Of a stretch of 64,000 bases of DNA, positions 36,040-44,726 are shown one piece after another. The first letter of the stretch is position 1, and every line of letters starts with the position of its first letter. The stretch covers positions 372,001 through 436,000 of the forward strand of contig JWIT01000001.1 in the NCBI GenBank assembly GCA_000949895.1, written 5' to 3'. The notes beneath the pieces are model-generated. The model searched no databases. It had not been told where the DNA came from and worked only from the letters and a program-made list of their open reading frames with translations. The position numbers and the translations under genes are program-made. This stretch comes from Agrobacterium arsenijevicii. Its GTDB lineage: Bacteria; Pseudomonadota; Alphaproteobacteria; Rhizobiales; Rhizobiaceae.

Positions 36040-36249
36040 TCAGGAAGCGACGAGGTCGCCTGCGGACATCTTGCCCGAGCGGCGGTCCTGCGTCAGCTCG
36101 TAGGAGAGCTTCTGACCGTCGTTGAGGGAGGTCATGCCAGCGCGCTCAACAGCAGAGATGTGAACGAATACGTCCTGCGAACCGTCGTCAGGCTGAATGA
36201 AGCCGTAGCCCTTGGTTGCGTTGAACCACTTTACTGTACCAGTCGCCAT
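36040..36249 (-). CDS. Cold-shock protein, CspA family
   Basis: 69-residue single-stranded nucleic-acid-binding OB-fold protein. RNP1 is [10 protein letters not shown] and RNP2 [12 protein letters not shown] at 36249 follows GGAAGGAAA. A promoter 140 bases upstream implies a long leader, as is common for cold-shock genes whose mRNA folds sense temperature. Which paralogue this is cannot be decided. Confidence 0.95.
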   Translation of the reverse strand: MATGTVKWFNATKGYGFIQPDDGSQDVFVHISAVERAGMTSLNDGQKLSYELTQDRRSGKMSAGDLVAS

Positions 36250-36388
36250 AACGATTTCCTTCCGTTGGCAAATTGTATTTGCACTGCGCGCAGTGCGGTC
36301 TTGGGTCGAATTTGAAGGAAAGATCGTCGTGTGCACCTAAAAAAAGGCGCCGAAGCTCTGGTCGTCAAACAAATATCGATGCGCGAAC

Positions 36389-36417
36389 ACCTAGGTTGGA
36401 AGGGGCCGAAAGTCAAG
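36389..36417 (-). promoter_or_regulatory. Promoter of the cold-shock gene
   Basis: On the minus strand CTTGAC, 17 bases, then CTAGGT, matching the alphaproteobacterial housekeeping pattern in the -35 and in four of six -10 positions. It predicts a leader of about 130 nucleotides. Confidence 0.65.
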
Positions 36418-36489
36418 TTTCTTTGAAAAAGCCCGGCGATTTTGTGAACGGTCGGCAAATAAAAGTCGCGGGAAACAAGGCCTTAAATA

Positions 36490-36612
36490 GCAAAAACCCG
36501 GCGCGGGAGGAGGTGCGCCGGGTTCTTGAAACTGACTGACAATTGGGAGGAGGAGTATTGTCAGTCCAATCGGGCGACGCTGGGAGGAGGAGTGCGTCGC
36601 TTCGATGGTTTG
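36490..36612 (-). ncRNA. sRNA with three anti-Shine-Dalgarno loops, alpha-r14 (NfeR1/Smr14C2-like) family
   Basis: Three consecutive hairpins each expose CCUCCUCCC-type loops on the minus strand: arms 36574-36580/36594-36600, 36534-36543/36557-36566 and 36495-36504/36515-36524. The first two 13-base loops are identical. The third hairpin is the terminator, followed by TTTTT. About 120 nucleotides and triple anti-SD loops match what is known of the rhizobial alpha-r14 family, which blocks ribosome binding on many transporter mRNAs. The 5' end is approximate; a TATGTT -10-like box lies at 36613-36618. Confidence 0.85.
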
Positions 36613-36729
36613 AACATACAGGATATCAGCTCAAAAAACAGACGCTTCATCGCAGCGCAGCATTGCGCAAAATGCATAGCTATTTCTCGACACCTTGCGG
36701 CCTCTCCGCATACCGCCTAATAAATACGC

Positions 36730-37188
36730 ATGTCGATCGAATCTGTCAGAGCCTTTTTTACCGAGAATTCGCCCGAAGTGACCGTTATCGAAACGGAAAC
36801 GAGTTCGGCGACGGTCGCGCTGGCTGCCGAAGCGCACGGCGTCGACCCCGACCAGATCGCCAAAACGATTTGCCTGAAGGCGGGCGAAACCATCCTCCTC
36901 GTTGTCGCCGCCGGTACGAAACGGCTCGACAACCGTAAATTCCGCGATCACTTCGGGGCTAAGCCGCGCATGCTGGGGCCGGAAGAGGTTGTTGCGGTGA
37001 CCAGCCACCCCGTCGGCGGCGTGTGCCCTTTCGGGTTGCCCTCACCGCTTCCGGTGTTTTGCGACATTTCCCTGAAAAACTATCCCGAGGTGGTTCCGGC
37101 CGCGGGCGCGACAAATGCGGCTGTGAGGATTTCGCCTGATATGATGGCGCAGCTGACGGGCGCGGAATGGGTCGACGTCTGCCAATGA
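36730..37188 (+). CDS. YbaK/EbsC-family aminoacyl-tRNA deacylase-like protein
   Basis: 152 residues. The N-terminal SATVALAAEAHGVDPDQIAKTICLK and GGVCPFGLP segments identify the YbaK/ProX superfamily, single-domain proteins that hydrolyse mischarged Cys- or Ala-tRNAPro. The lysine after KTICL is a conserved catalytic element. ATG at 36730 is the only sensible start, although the ribosome-binding site is weak. Confidence 0.9.
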   Translation: MSIESVRAFFTENSPEVTVIETETSSATVALAAEAHGVDPDQIAKTICLKAGETILLVVAAGTKRLDNRKFRDHFGAKPRMLGPEEVVAVTSHPVGGVCPFGLPSPLPVFCDISLKNYPEVVPAAGATNAAVRISPDMMAQLTGAEWVDVCQ

Positions 37189-37211
37189 CGCCGATTTGAT
37201 CCGGCGGGGAC

Positions 37212-37226
37212 TTAACCCCGCCTTAA
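37212..37226. promoter_or_regulatory. CtrA-box-like site upstream of the penicillin-binding protein gene
   Basis: TTAA-CCCCGCC-TTAA, with exact 7-base spacing, 111-125 bases before the class A PBP start. It also overlaps a GGCGGGG/CCCCGCC hairpin (37203-37209 with 37216-37222). Confidence 0.4.
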
Positions 37227-37336
37227 ATTGCCGCATTTAAACTCTTCATCCTGGATTAAGGATCGCGCAGGCATAGAAGCCTGAAGCCCACACGGGTGCG
37301 CATAGTTTCGCGAATATAAGGAGCGACTTCGGCTGT

Positions 37337-39643
37337 ATGGCAGGCAAGGGTAAATCACGCGATCGGGTAGAACCTTCCTTCGGGGATTTCCACGAGTCCG
37401 GCGATGATCTGCGCCTTGATGCCAACGAGCGTATTGGCGGAACGACAAAACAGCCCGCCAGAAAACCGAAGTCCACATCCGGCCGCGCCAAACCGCAAAA
37501 AAAGGAAAAGCGCACGCGCAGTTCCGGCGGTGGAGCGACGGGCTTTATTCGGTCTCTTCTTTACTGGTGCATCGTGCTCGGTATCTGGGGCGGTATCGGT
37601 GTTGCCGGTCTTGTCCTTTATTACGGCGCGCGCATGCCGAGCGCCAGCAGCTGGACCATTCCCGAACGCCCGCCGAATGTGAAGATCGTTTCGGTGAACG
37701 GCAGCGTGCTTGCCAATCGCGGCACCACGGGCGGCGAGGCTCTCGCGCTTGAAGACATGTCGCCTTACCTTCCGCAAGCGGTGATGGCGATCGAAGACCG
37801 GCGGTTTTATTCGCATTTCGGGGTAGACCCACTCGGCCTGGCGCGTGCCATCGTGACCAATGTGATGACGGGCCGAACCGTGCAGGGCGGCTCGACGCTG
37901 ACACAGCAGCTGGCAAAAAACCTGTTCCTCTCGCAGGATCGAACGCTGGAGCGCAAGGTGCAGGAAGTGCTGCTGTCCTTCTGGCTGGAGCATAAATATA
38001 CCAAGGACCAGATCCTCGCGATGTATCTCAATCGCGTTTATTTCGGGTCCAACGCCTTCGGCGTCGAAGCCGCATCCCGACGCTACTTCAACAAATCCGC
38101 GCGCGACGTCAATCTTGGCGAGGCGGCGACGCTTGCCGGACTTCTCAAGGCCCCTTCGCGCCTCTCACCGGCGCGCGATCCGCAGGCGGCGGAAGAGCGG
38201 GCGCAGGTCGTGCTGAAATCCATGCGCGATGTCGGTTTTATCACCGATGACGAGATCAAGACCGCGATGTCGCAGCCACCGACCAAGGCGAAACGTTTCT
38301 GGTCCGGTGCCGAACATTACGCCGCCGATATGGTGATGGAGGAAGTCCGCGGCCTGATTGGCGACGTCAAGCAGGACATCGTCGTCGACACGACCATCGA
38401 CCCCAGTCTTGAACGCGATGCCGAAAAAGCACTAACCCATGTTCTGCAGGGCGATGGCAAAAAGCAGGGCGCCTCGCAGGCAGCCCTCGTTTCCATCGAT
38501 GGCACGGGCGCGATCCGGGCTGTGGTCGGCGGGGCGGATTATGCCGAAAGCCAGTTCAACCGCGCCGTCAAGGCGAAACGGCAACCCGGCTCGGCATTCA
38601 AACCCTTCGTTTACGTCGCCGCACTCGAATCGGGTCTTACCCCCAACACCATTCGCAATGACGGGCCGGTCCGCATCGGAAACTGGACGCCGGAAAATTA
38701 CGAGAAGAAATATCGCGGCGAAGTGACGCTTGCCACCGCGCTCGCCAATTCGCTCAATACGATCGCCGCGCAGTTGGTGATGGAAGTCGGTCCTGAGCGG
38801 GTGACGCAGGTGGCGCATCGCATGGGCATCGAATCGGAGCTGCAGAACAACGCCTCGATCGCGCTCGGCACCTCGGAAGTGTCGCTGATGGAGCTGACCG
38901 CTTCCTACGCCCCCTTCATGAATGGCGGCTACAAGGCAACCCCGCATATCGTCAAACGCATTTCCGATGCCGACGGCAAGGTGCTTTACGAAAACAAATA
39001 CGATAACCCGCCGCGTGTGCTGAGCGAGGAAATCGCCGCGACGATGAACGGCATGTTGTCGCGCGTCATCACCGAAGGAACAGGCAAGGCCGCGCGCCTG
39101 CAAGGCTGGCAGGCGGCGGGTAAATCCGGCACAACGCAGTCTTTCCGCGACGCGCTTTTCGTCGGCTACACAAGCAACCTGACCACGGGCGTCTGGTTCG
39201 GCAATGACGACGGCACGTCGATGAAAAAGGTCACCGGCGGCGGGCTGCCGGCGAAGGCCTGGAAAGATTTCATGACCGCCGCCCATTCCGGGCTCTCACC
39301 CTCGCCGCTCTTTGGTCTCGGCGCAGGCGGCGTACCGCCGCTCAGCGATGTGCAGCAGCAGCCGGCGCCCGAGAACGCACCCTCCTCCATCGGCGACATC
39401 ATTTCAAATGCGCTTGGCGGCGGCGGAGCGACAAACACCCGCGCCTATCCCGAAGCGCCCGCTTCGCCGAACCCCGGTCAGCCGGGTGTGCTCATGCCAC
39501 CGGGGAATATTCCTTCCCGCGATGTCGATCCCGGCTATTCGTCTGCCAACGGACCTGTACCGCCAGCCGATATCGGTGGTCGCACACCAGCAACATCCGG
39601 GCCGAAGCAGACAACGCTGCTTGATATTCTGATGGGAAATTGA
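37337..39643 (+). CDS. Class A penicillin-binding protein (1A family)
   Basis: 768 residues: cytoplasmic basic N-terminus, one membrane helix (about 77-98), a glycosyltransferase domain with EDRRFYSHFGVD, GGSTLTQQLAKNLF and RKVQEVLLSFWLE, and a transpeptidase domain with the catalytic SAFK, SLN and KSGTTQ motifs. It polymerises and cross-links peptidoglycan. The C-terminal 100 residues are a Pro/Gly-rich tail. AAGGAG is 13 bases from the ATG, farther than usual. Confidence 0.94.
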   Translation: MAGKGKSRDRVEPSFGDFHESGDDLRLDANERIGGTTKQPARKPKSTSGRAKPQKKEKRTRSSGGGATGFIRSLLYWCIVLGIWGGIGVAGLVLYYGARMPSASSWTIPERPPNVKIVSVNGSVLANRGTTGGEALALEDMSPYLPQAVMAIEDRRFYSHFGVDPLGLARAIVTNVMTGRTVQGGSTLTQQLAKNLFLSQDRTLERKVQEVLLSFWLEHKYTKDQILAMYLNRVYFGSNAFGVEAASRRYFNKSARDVNLGEAATLAGLLKAPSRLSPARDPQAAEERAQVVLKSMRDVGFITDDEIKTAMSQPPTKAKRFWSGAEHYAADMVMEEVRGLIGDVKQDIVVDTTIDPSLERDAEKALTHVLQGDGKKQGASQAALVSIDGTGAIRAVVGGADYAESQFNRAVKAKRQPGSAFKPFVYVAALESGLTPNTIRNDGPVRIGNWTPENYEKKYRGEVTLATALANSLNTIAAQLVMEVGPERVTQVAHRMGIESELQNNASIALGTSEVSLMELTASYAPFMNGGYKATPHIVKRISDADGKVLYENKYDNPPRVLSEEIAATMNGMLSRVITEGTGKAARLQGWQAAGKSGTTQSFRDALFVGYTSNLTTGVWFGNDDGTSMKKVTGGGLPAKAWKDFMTAAHSGLSPSPLFGLGAGGVPPLSDVQQQPAPENAPSSIGDIISNALGGGGATNTRAYPEAPASPNPGQPGVLMPPGNIPSRDVDPGYSSANGPVPPADIGGRTPATSGPKQTTLLDILMGN

Positions 39644-39944
39644 CACCCTTTTGAGTAACCGGCCGGCCGACTGTCGGCGGGCAGCAAGGCGACGGCGCCT
39701 TTGTCGTCTTCCCCCCAAATCCCCCATTTCCCAGAGACTTGGTTACACCGCATTGGCAGCCATCGCAGCCACGAGCGGCGACGGCGCTCGCGTTTGCAAC
39801 ATATACGTGCACCAACGTTAACCGTAGATTGCTATTTGCGCAAAGTTGCTTACATTTCGCATGACTTTTTACGGTGAATGAATTATTAATCGATCATATA
39901 AATTAATTTTCTTGTTTCAAAATAACTTTTCAGGGCTCCATATT
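39644..39944. other. Long A/T-rich intergenic region before exoY
   Basis: About 300 bases without a gene. The left part is GC-rich; from 39838 to 39930 it turns strongly A/T-rich, with ATTATTAAT and ATAAATTAATT facing each other around CGATCAT near 39885-39912. Such sequence upstream of exopolysaccharide genes is a usual target of Ros/MucR-type zinc-finger repressors, but I cannot define a site. No terminator is obvious after the PBP gene. Confidence 0.4.
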
Positions 39945-40673
39945 ATGCTGGGTACTAAAAGCTCATCGCATGCCGTTTTTTACGGCGCCCCTTATTCCGC
40001 GGCTGTCAGTTTTGACGCGCCGGAAACGCAACCTTCCGTTTCGGAAAAAAACACGTCGGCGTTCCTGCGCAGCCAGTTTGCGCTCAAAAGAACGATCGAC
40101 ATTGCAGGGGCGTCCATCGCCCTTGTCGCACTCGCCCCCGTATTGCTGACCGTCGCAGCACTGGTCAAATTCGACAGCAAGGGGCCGGTCCTGTTCTCGC
40201 AGGTCCGCTGGGGCATGAATGGACGAAAAATCCGCGTCTATAAGTTCCGCTCGATGCGTACCGAACTGGGCGATGCCACCGGCGTCGCGCAAACGGTGAA
40301 GAACGATCCGAGGATAACCCGGATCGGCGCCGTTCTTCGCCGTACAAATATCGACGAGCTGCCACAGCTCATCAACGTCTTGAAAGGCGACATGTCGCTG
40401 GTTGGGCCGCGCTGCCATGCCGTGGGCATGCTGGCAGCCGGTCGTCTTTATGAGGAACTTGTTCCCCATTACCACCTGCGGCACCGGGTACGACCGGGCA
40501 TTACCGGCCTTGCCCAGATGCGGGGTTTGCGCGGCCCGACGGACCGCAGCGACAAGGCACGCGCCCGTATCGTTTCCGATCTTTATTACGTCGACAATTT
40601 TTCGGTCTGGCTGGATATCAAGATCATGATCGGAACGGTCATTTCCGAATTGCGTGGCGGCAAGGGCTTCTGA
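39945..40673 (+). CDS. exoY: Undecaprenyl-phosphate sugar transferase, ExoY-like
   Basis: 242 residues of the bacterial sugar-transferase family. A hydrophobic helix follows FALKRTIDIAGA (about residues 49-75), then the catalytic region YKFRSMRTE, RTNIDELPQLINVLKGDMSLVGPR and HRVRPGITGLAQ. It moves galactose-1-phosphate (in ExoY) from UDP-galactose to the lipid carrier, the first step in succinoglycan synthesis. ATG at 39945 has AGGG nine bases upstream. No other exo genes are adjacent, so the exact sugar and polymer are inferred. Confidence 0.85.
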   Translation: MLGTKSSSHAVFYGAPYSAAVSFDAPETQPSVSEKNTSAFLRSQFALKRTIDIAGASIALVALAPVLLTVAALVKFDSKGPVLFSQVRWGMNGRKIRVYKFRSMRTELGDATGVAQTVKNDPRITRIGAVLRRTNIDELPQLINVLKGDMSLVGPRCHAVGMLAAGRLYEELVPHYHLRHRVRPGITGLAQMRGLRGPTDRSDKARARIVSDLYYVDNFSVWLDIKIMIGTVISELRGGKGF

Positions 40674-40694
40674 TCTTTCCAGACATGCAGAATC

Positions 40695-40726
40695 AAAAAA
40701 GCCCGGCATCGCTGCCGGGCTTTTTT
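40695..40726. terminator. Bidirectional terminator between exoY and cycM
   Basis: 14-base arms (A-run, GCCCGGCA and TGCCGGGC, T-run) with a 4-base loop. It serves both convergent genes. Confidence 0.95.
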
Positions 40727-40744
40727 ATGAAACTACCATGTTCG

Positions 40745-41320
40745 TCAGTTTGTCGGCGCGGGAGCCGCGGCAGGATCCGGCAGCGGTGCCGGGTTTGCCG
40801 ACAGCGTGCGCAGATAGGCGATGAGGTCGGCGCGTTCCGTCTCCTTCTTCACACCCGCAAAGCCCATGGCCGTACCGGGAACGTGTTTCTTGGGAGCTTC
40901 GAGGAAGTAGCTGAGATGATCGTAATCCCAATGCACGGAACCGCCCTTGGAGAAATCCTTCATCCCTGCGGAGTAGCTGAAACCTTCGTGGCTGGCGATC
41001 GGCCGGTTGACGATATCGAAGAGATTGGGGCCGACCTTGTTTGCACCACCACTCTCTCCGGTATGACAGCTCGTACACTTCTTGAAGACCGTCTCGCCCT
41101 TGGCGGCATCGGCGCTCGCAAGCAATTGCGCGATCGGCGTCGCCGCGGCAGCGGCTTCTCCACCACTTGCTTCGCCGCCGCTCTCTGCCGCAGCAATGGC
41201 GTAACCTTCCTTTTCGGGCGCAGGCGCATGGAAAATGCCCTCAGACGCAATCGACACCGACATCAGGACGAAAACCGTGCCCAGCAACGCCCCAACGCCC
41301 ATATTTACATAAGAATTCAT
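40745..41320 (-). CDS. cycM: Membrane-anchored cytochrome c, CycM-type
   Basis: 191 residues with an uncleaved N-terminal anchor (about residues 7-28), an Ala/Glu-rich linker, then a class I cytochrome c domain: heme motif [16 protein letters not shown] and the distal methionine in [12 protein letters not shown]. It fits the CycM/cytochrome c-552 family, which carries electrons from the bc1 complex to aa3-type cytochrome oxidase. A Pro/Ala-rich tail ends the protein. Confidence 0.92.
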   Translation of the reverse strand: MNSYVNMGVGALLGTVFVLMSVSIASEGIFHAPAPEKEGYAIAAAESGGEASGGEAAAAATPIAQLLASADAAKGETVFKKCTSCHTGESGGANKVGPNLFDIVNRPIASHEGFSYSAGMKDFSKGGSVHWDYDHLSYFLEAPKKHVPGTAMGFAGVKKETERADLIAYLRTLSANPAPLPDPAAAPAPTN

Positions 41321-41470
41321 CTATATGCGCTCCCTCGCATCCGCTCCATATAACCGGGCATCTTGAAATTGTTCGAAAGCTATGGCTTTTGCACAGCCTG
41401 CGCAACTTGAATAATGTTCCCCACTCCGTGACGTTTTGACACTTTTCGGACGGGATTTGAAGGGTGTCGG

Positions 41471-42226
41471 ATGAAGAATCGGGATTTCGAGAAAGCTGTC
41501 GTCCTTATACCGGCGCGGATGGCATCCACACGGCTTCCGGGCAAGCCTCTCGCGGATATTGGCGGCAAACCGATGATCGTGCAGGTTGCGCTCAGAGCAC
41601 GCGAGGCCGGTGCCGAGCGTATCGTCGTTGCCGTCGATGACGAACAGGTCTTTTCGGCCGTGAAAAATGCCGGTTTCGACGTGATGATGACGCGGGACGA
41701 CCATCAATCCGGTTCGGACCGCATTTTCGAGGCCTTGCAGAAGGCCGACCCCTACGGCAACGCCGAATATGTCATCAATGTTCAGGGCGATCTTCCGACC
41801 ATCGAGGCGGAAACGATCCGCGCCTCGTTGCGCCCGCTGGAAAATGCCGCCGTCGACATCGCCACGCTGACGGTCGAGATCACCGACGAGGAAGAAAAAA
41901 CCAATCCGAACGTGGTGAAAGTGGTCGGAAGCCCGCTTTCCGAGACACGCTTGCGCGCACTTTATTTTACCCGCGCCACCGCGCCCTATGGCGACGGACC
42001 GCTTTATCATCACATCGGGCTTTACACCTATCGCCGCGCCGCCCTCGAGACATTCGTCAGGCTTCAGCCTTCGCCGCTGGAGAAGCGCGAACGGTTGGAA
42101 CAATTGCGTGCGCTGGAAGCGGGCATGCGCATCGACGCCGAAATCGTCCGCTCCGTGCCACTCGGTGTCGATACGCCGCACGATCTCGAAAAAGCCCGCA
42201 ACATTCTCGCAAGCAGAACCCTTTGA
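41471..42226 (+). CDS. kdsB: 3-deoxy-manno-octulosonate cytidylyltransferase
   Basis: 251 residues of the CMP-KDO synthetase family, which activates KDO for lipopolysaccharide core. The nucleotide-binding start [20 protein letters not shown], the QGDLPTIE block and [15 protein letters not shown] are all present. ATG at 41471 follows GAAGGG. Its stop overlaps the pheA start. Confidence 0.96.
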   Translation: MKNRDFEKAVVLIPARMASTRLPGKPLADIGGKPMIVQVALRAREAGAERIVVAVDDEQVFSAVKNAGFDVMMTRDDHQSGSDRIFEALQKADPYGNAEYVINVQGDLPTIEAETIRASLRPLENAAVDIATLTVEITDEEEKTNPNVVKVVGSPLSETRLRALYFTRATAPYGDGPLYHHIGLYTYRRAALETFVRLQPSPLEKRERLEQLRALEAGMRIDAEIVRSVPLGVDTPHDLEKARNILASRTL

Positions 42227-43113
42227 TGGACAATTCCATGACCTTGAGCACAAACCGCATTGCCTTTCAGGGCGAATTTGGCGCGAATTCCGACATGGCC
42301 TGCCGCGACATGTTCCCGGATATGGAGCCTTTGCCGTGCCCGACATTTGAGGATGCCTTCAACGCCGTCGAAAACGGCGAAGCCGATCTAGGCATGATCC
42401 CGATCGAGAATACGCTGGCCGGCCGTGTCGCCGATATCCACCATCTGCTGCCTGAATCGCGTCTTCACATCATCGGCGAATATTTCATGCCGATCCGCTT
42501 CCAGCTGATGGTGATGCCGGGCGTGAAGAAAGACGAGATCCGCACCGTCCACAGCCACATCCACGCGCTTGGCCAGTGCCGCAAGATCATCCGCTCAAAC
42601 GGCTGGAAGCCCGTCGTGGCCGGCGATACGGCCGGAGCGGCGCGGCTGGTTTCCGAAAAGGGCGACCGCAGCATGGCGGCCCTTGCGCCGCGTCTTGCCG
42701 CCGGTCTCTACGGTCTCGATATTATGGCTGAGAATGTCGAGGATTCGGAAAACAACGTCACCCGTTTCGTGATCCTGTCGCGTGATGAGAACTGGGCCAA
42801 ACGCCAGTCCCGAGACGAATCTTCCGATGAAATTATCGTCACGACCTTCGTGTTCAACGTCCGCAATATTCCAGCGGCGCTTTACAAGGCCATGGGTGGT
42901 TTTGCGACGAACGGCATCAACATGACGAAGCTTGAGAGCTACCAGCTCGGCGGAAAATTCGTGGCAACGCAGTTCTATGCCGATATCGAAGGCCATCCGG
43001 ATGACGAACCGGTTCGGCACGCGCTGGACGAGCTGCGCTTCTTTTCCGAAAAGGTCCATATTCTCGGCGTCTACAAGGGCCACGCGATGCGCGGCAAGCT
43101 CAACCAGAGCTGA
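42226..43113 (+). CDS. pheA: Prephenate dehydratase
   Basis: 295 residues: catalytic domain (IAFQGEFGANSDMA near the start, the TRFVILSRD motif near residue 180 with its catalytic Thr) and a C-terminal ACT regulatory domain (FVFNVRNIPAALYKAMGGFA with the ESYQLG element that binds phenylalanine). It makes phenylpyruvate and should be feedback inhibited. A monofunctional enzyme without chorismate mutase, as is usual in this group. ATG at 42226 shares a base with the kdsB stop; the ATG at 42238 is an alternative. Confidence 0.95.
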   Translation: MDNSMTLSTNRIAFQGEFGANSDMACRDMFPDMEPLPCPTFEDAFNAVENGEADLGMIPIENTLAGRVADIHHLLPESRLHIIGEYFMPIRFQLMVMPGVKKDEIRTVHSHIHALGQCRKIIRSNGWKPVVAGDTAGAARLVSEKGDRSMAALAPRLAAGLYGLDIMAENVEDSENNVTRFVILSRDENWAKRQSRDESSDEIIVTTFVFNVRNIPAALYKAMGGFATNGINMTKLESYQLGGKFVATQFYADIEGHPDDEPVRHALDELRFFSEKVHILGVYKGHAMRGKLNQS

Positions 43114-43119
43114 GCCTGA

Positions 43120-43147
43120 AGCGGCGGGACCACCGCTCCAGTTTTTT
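43120..43147 (+). terminator. Possible weak terminator after pheA
   Basis: AGCGG and CCGCT form a short stem around an 8-base loop, followed four bases later by TTTTTT. Confidence 0.45.
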
Positions 43148-43160
43148 GTTTAAGCATCAG

Positions 43161-43200
43161 ATCGTCCGAAAACCGCGCTACACTTTTCGGTCCGATGCTC
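43161..43200. repeat. Short dispersed palindromic repeat, copy 2
   Basis: Contains CCGAAAACC and CACTTTTCGG, forming CCGAAAA/TTTTCGG arms around an 11-base centre. Lies between the convergent pheA and nudC genes, directly before copy 3. Confidence 0.65.
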
Positions 43201-43220
43201 TATATCTTTGTTTTTGCGCA

Positions 43221-43263
43221 TTTTCCGGACGTAAAACCGCTACGCACTTTTACTGGAAATGCT
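43221..43263. repeat. Short dispersed palindromic repeat, copy 3
   Basis: Contains CCGGACGTAAAACCGC and CACTTTTACTGG; GTAAAA and TTTTAC pair. Same family as copies 1, 2 and 4, with the arm bases changed on both sides. Confidence 0.65.
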
Positions 43264-43271
43264 CCAGGGCA

Positions 43272-44234
43272 TCATTTCGTCCATTCCACCCAGTCGCGCA
43301 TCAGCCGATGCGCGATGGCGCCGCCCGGAGGGGCGGAAAAGCCCTCACCCGCCGCCGTCTCCAGCATCGTCGCCACTTCTGCCCGCGTGAACCAGCGGCA
43401 ATCCTCCAGCTCGATCTCGTCGCGGGAAATATCGAAGGATTGCGCCTCGGCGTAGCAGCCGATCATCAGCGTATGCGGCATCGGCCAGGGCTGGGAAGCG
43501 TGATAGCGCACGCGGCCAACTTCGACGCCGGATTCCTCATGCGTCTCGCGACGGACCGCCTGCTCGATCGTTTCACCCGGCTCAACAAAACCGGCAAGGC
43601 AGGAATACATGCCCGGTGCAAAATGTGCACCACGGCCAAGCAGGCAAAGATCGCGCTCGATATCGATCGTCATCATGATGACGACGGGATCGGTACGGGG
43701 AAAAATGGTGTGATTGCAGGCGGCGCAGATGCGCTTGTAGCCGCCGATACGCAATTCCATGGTGCCGCCGCACCGTCCACAGAAACGATTATCGGCATTC
43801 CAATGCGTGAGGCTGACGGCCTGGGCAACCTCGCTCAGCAATTCCTCATCGAGAAGATGGTCGCGATAAAGAGTGCGGGCGTCGGCCAGCTTATAGTGGC
43901 TCGCCAGCGTGTCTTCCGTGACGGCCACCGGCACCGCAATTCTTGGTTCGCCGGTTTCGCGATATCCAAGCAGAACGGCATTGTCGAAATCCGGCTGCAA
44001 TTCGGCCAGTTCATAGGCGGAAAACAGCGGATCGATAACCTGTTCGTCGTGTTTCAGGACAAGCCTGTTGCCGGAGAAGGCAAAAATATGAGTGCCATCC
44101 ACTTTCAGCGCATCGGCAACGCAATCTTCCGTCCGCTTTTCGGCGAAACGGTCGAGGGCATTTTTGGAAAAGGCTGTCAGCAGGCTTGCTTCGGGATGGG
44201 GGGCGGTGGTTTCAAAAATAGTCATTGATATCAT
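43272..44234 (-). CDS. nudC: NAD+ diphosphatase (NADH pyrophosphatase)
   Basis: 320 residues: N-terminal domain, a four-cysteine zinc ribbon (FCGRCGG and RICAACNH) and a Nudix box GFVEPGETIEQAVRRETHEE, followed by the SQPWPMPHTLMIG motif that marks the NudC branch. It hydrolyses NADH or removes NAD caps from RNA. The ATG at 44234 overlaps the HIT gene stop; a second ATG at 44225 is possible. Confidence 0.94.
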   Translation of the reverse strand: MISMTIFETTAPHPEASLLTAFSKNALDRFAEKRTEDCVADALKVDGTHIFAFSGNRLVLKHDEQVIDPLFSAYELAELQPDFDNAVLLGYRETGEPRIAVPVAVTEDTLASHYKLADARTLYRDHLLDEELLSEVAQAVSLTHWNADNRFCGRCGGTMELRIGGYKRICAACNHTIFPRTDPVVIMMTIDIERDLCLLGRGAHFAPGMYSCLAGFVEPGETIEQAVRRETHEESGVEVGRVRYHASQPWPMPHTLMIGCYAEAQSFDISRDEIELEDCRWFTRAEVATMLETAAGEGFSAPPGGAIAHRLMRDWVEWTK

Positions 44235-44662
44235 CAGAGCGCGCCGGAGATTTTTTTCATCAAGGTTTCCTTTTCACCCGCACCATAGGGCACCGGCGTT
44301 CCGTGACCCCAGATAGGACCGGGCCAACAGGTGTCGCCTTCGTTGCGGGCGATAATATGGACGTGAAGTTGCCGGACGATATTGCCGAGCGCGCCGACGT
44401 TGATCTTGGTGGCGCCCGTGACCTGCTTCAGCGCGGAGGCGACGAGATTGGTCTCAAACGTCAGCACGGCCTGATCAAGCGGGGTAAGATCAAACAATTC
44501 ACTGGCGCCGCCTCTTTGTGGCACCAGCACCAGCCAAGGCCAGCGACTGTCGTTCTGCAAACGCAGCTCACATAGTCCCAAACGCATTACAAGCGCACTA
44601 TCGCGCGCCAGCCTGTCGTCCAGCCGGAATGTCTCCAAGGCGTCCTCCATGTTTGTTTTCAT
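44234..44662 (-). CDS. HIT-family hydrolase
   Basis: 142 residues. The histidine triad region reads VRQLHVHIIAR, so the first His of HxHxH is Gln while the next two remain; other blocks (WPWLVLVPQRGGASELFDL and KINVGALGNIV) fit the HIT fold. Family members bind nucleotides and hydrolyse nucleoside phosphoramidates or dinucleoside polyphosphates. ATG at 44662 or 44650 could be used; neither has a strong ribosome-binding site. It overlaps nudC by one base and is probably cotranscribed. Confidence 0.85.
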   Translation of the reverse strand: MKTNMEDALETFRLDDRLARDSALVMRLGLCELRLQNDSRWPWLVLVPQRGGASELFDLTPLDQAVLTFETNLVASALKQVTGATKINVGALGNIVRQLHVHIIARNEGDTCWPGPIWGHGTPVPYGAGEKETLMKKISGAL

Positions 44663-44689
44663 CGTGATAGCAGTTTTTTGAAGGCTTGG

Positions 44690-44718
44690 CTTGCATTTGC
44701 TGTCGATATTGCCGATAT
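44690..44718 (+). promoter_or_regulatory. Promoter of the SRP RNA gene
   Basis: CTTGCA, 17 bases, then CGATAT, with the predicted start at about 44725, right at the RNA 5' end. It faces away from the HIT gene. Confidence 0.75.
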
Positions 44719-44726
44719 GTGGCCCC

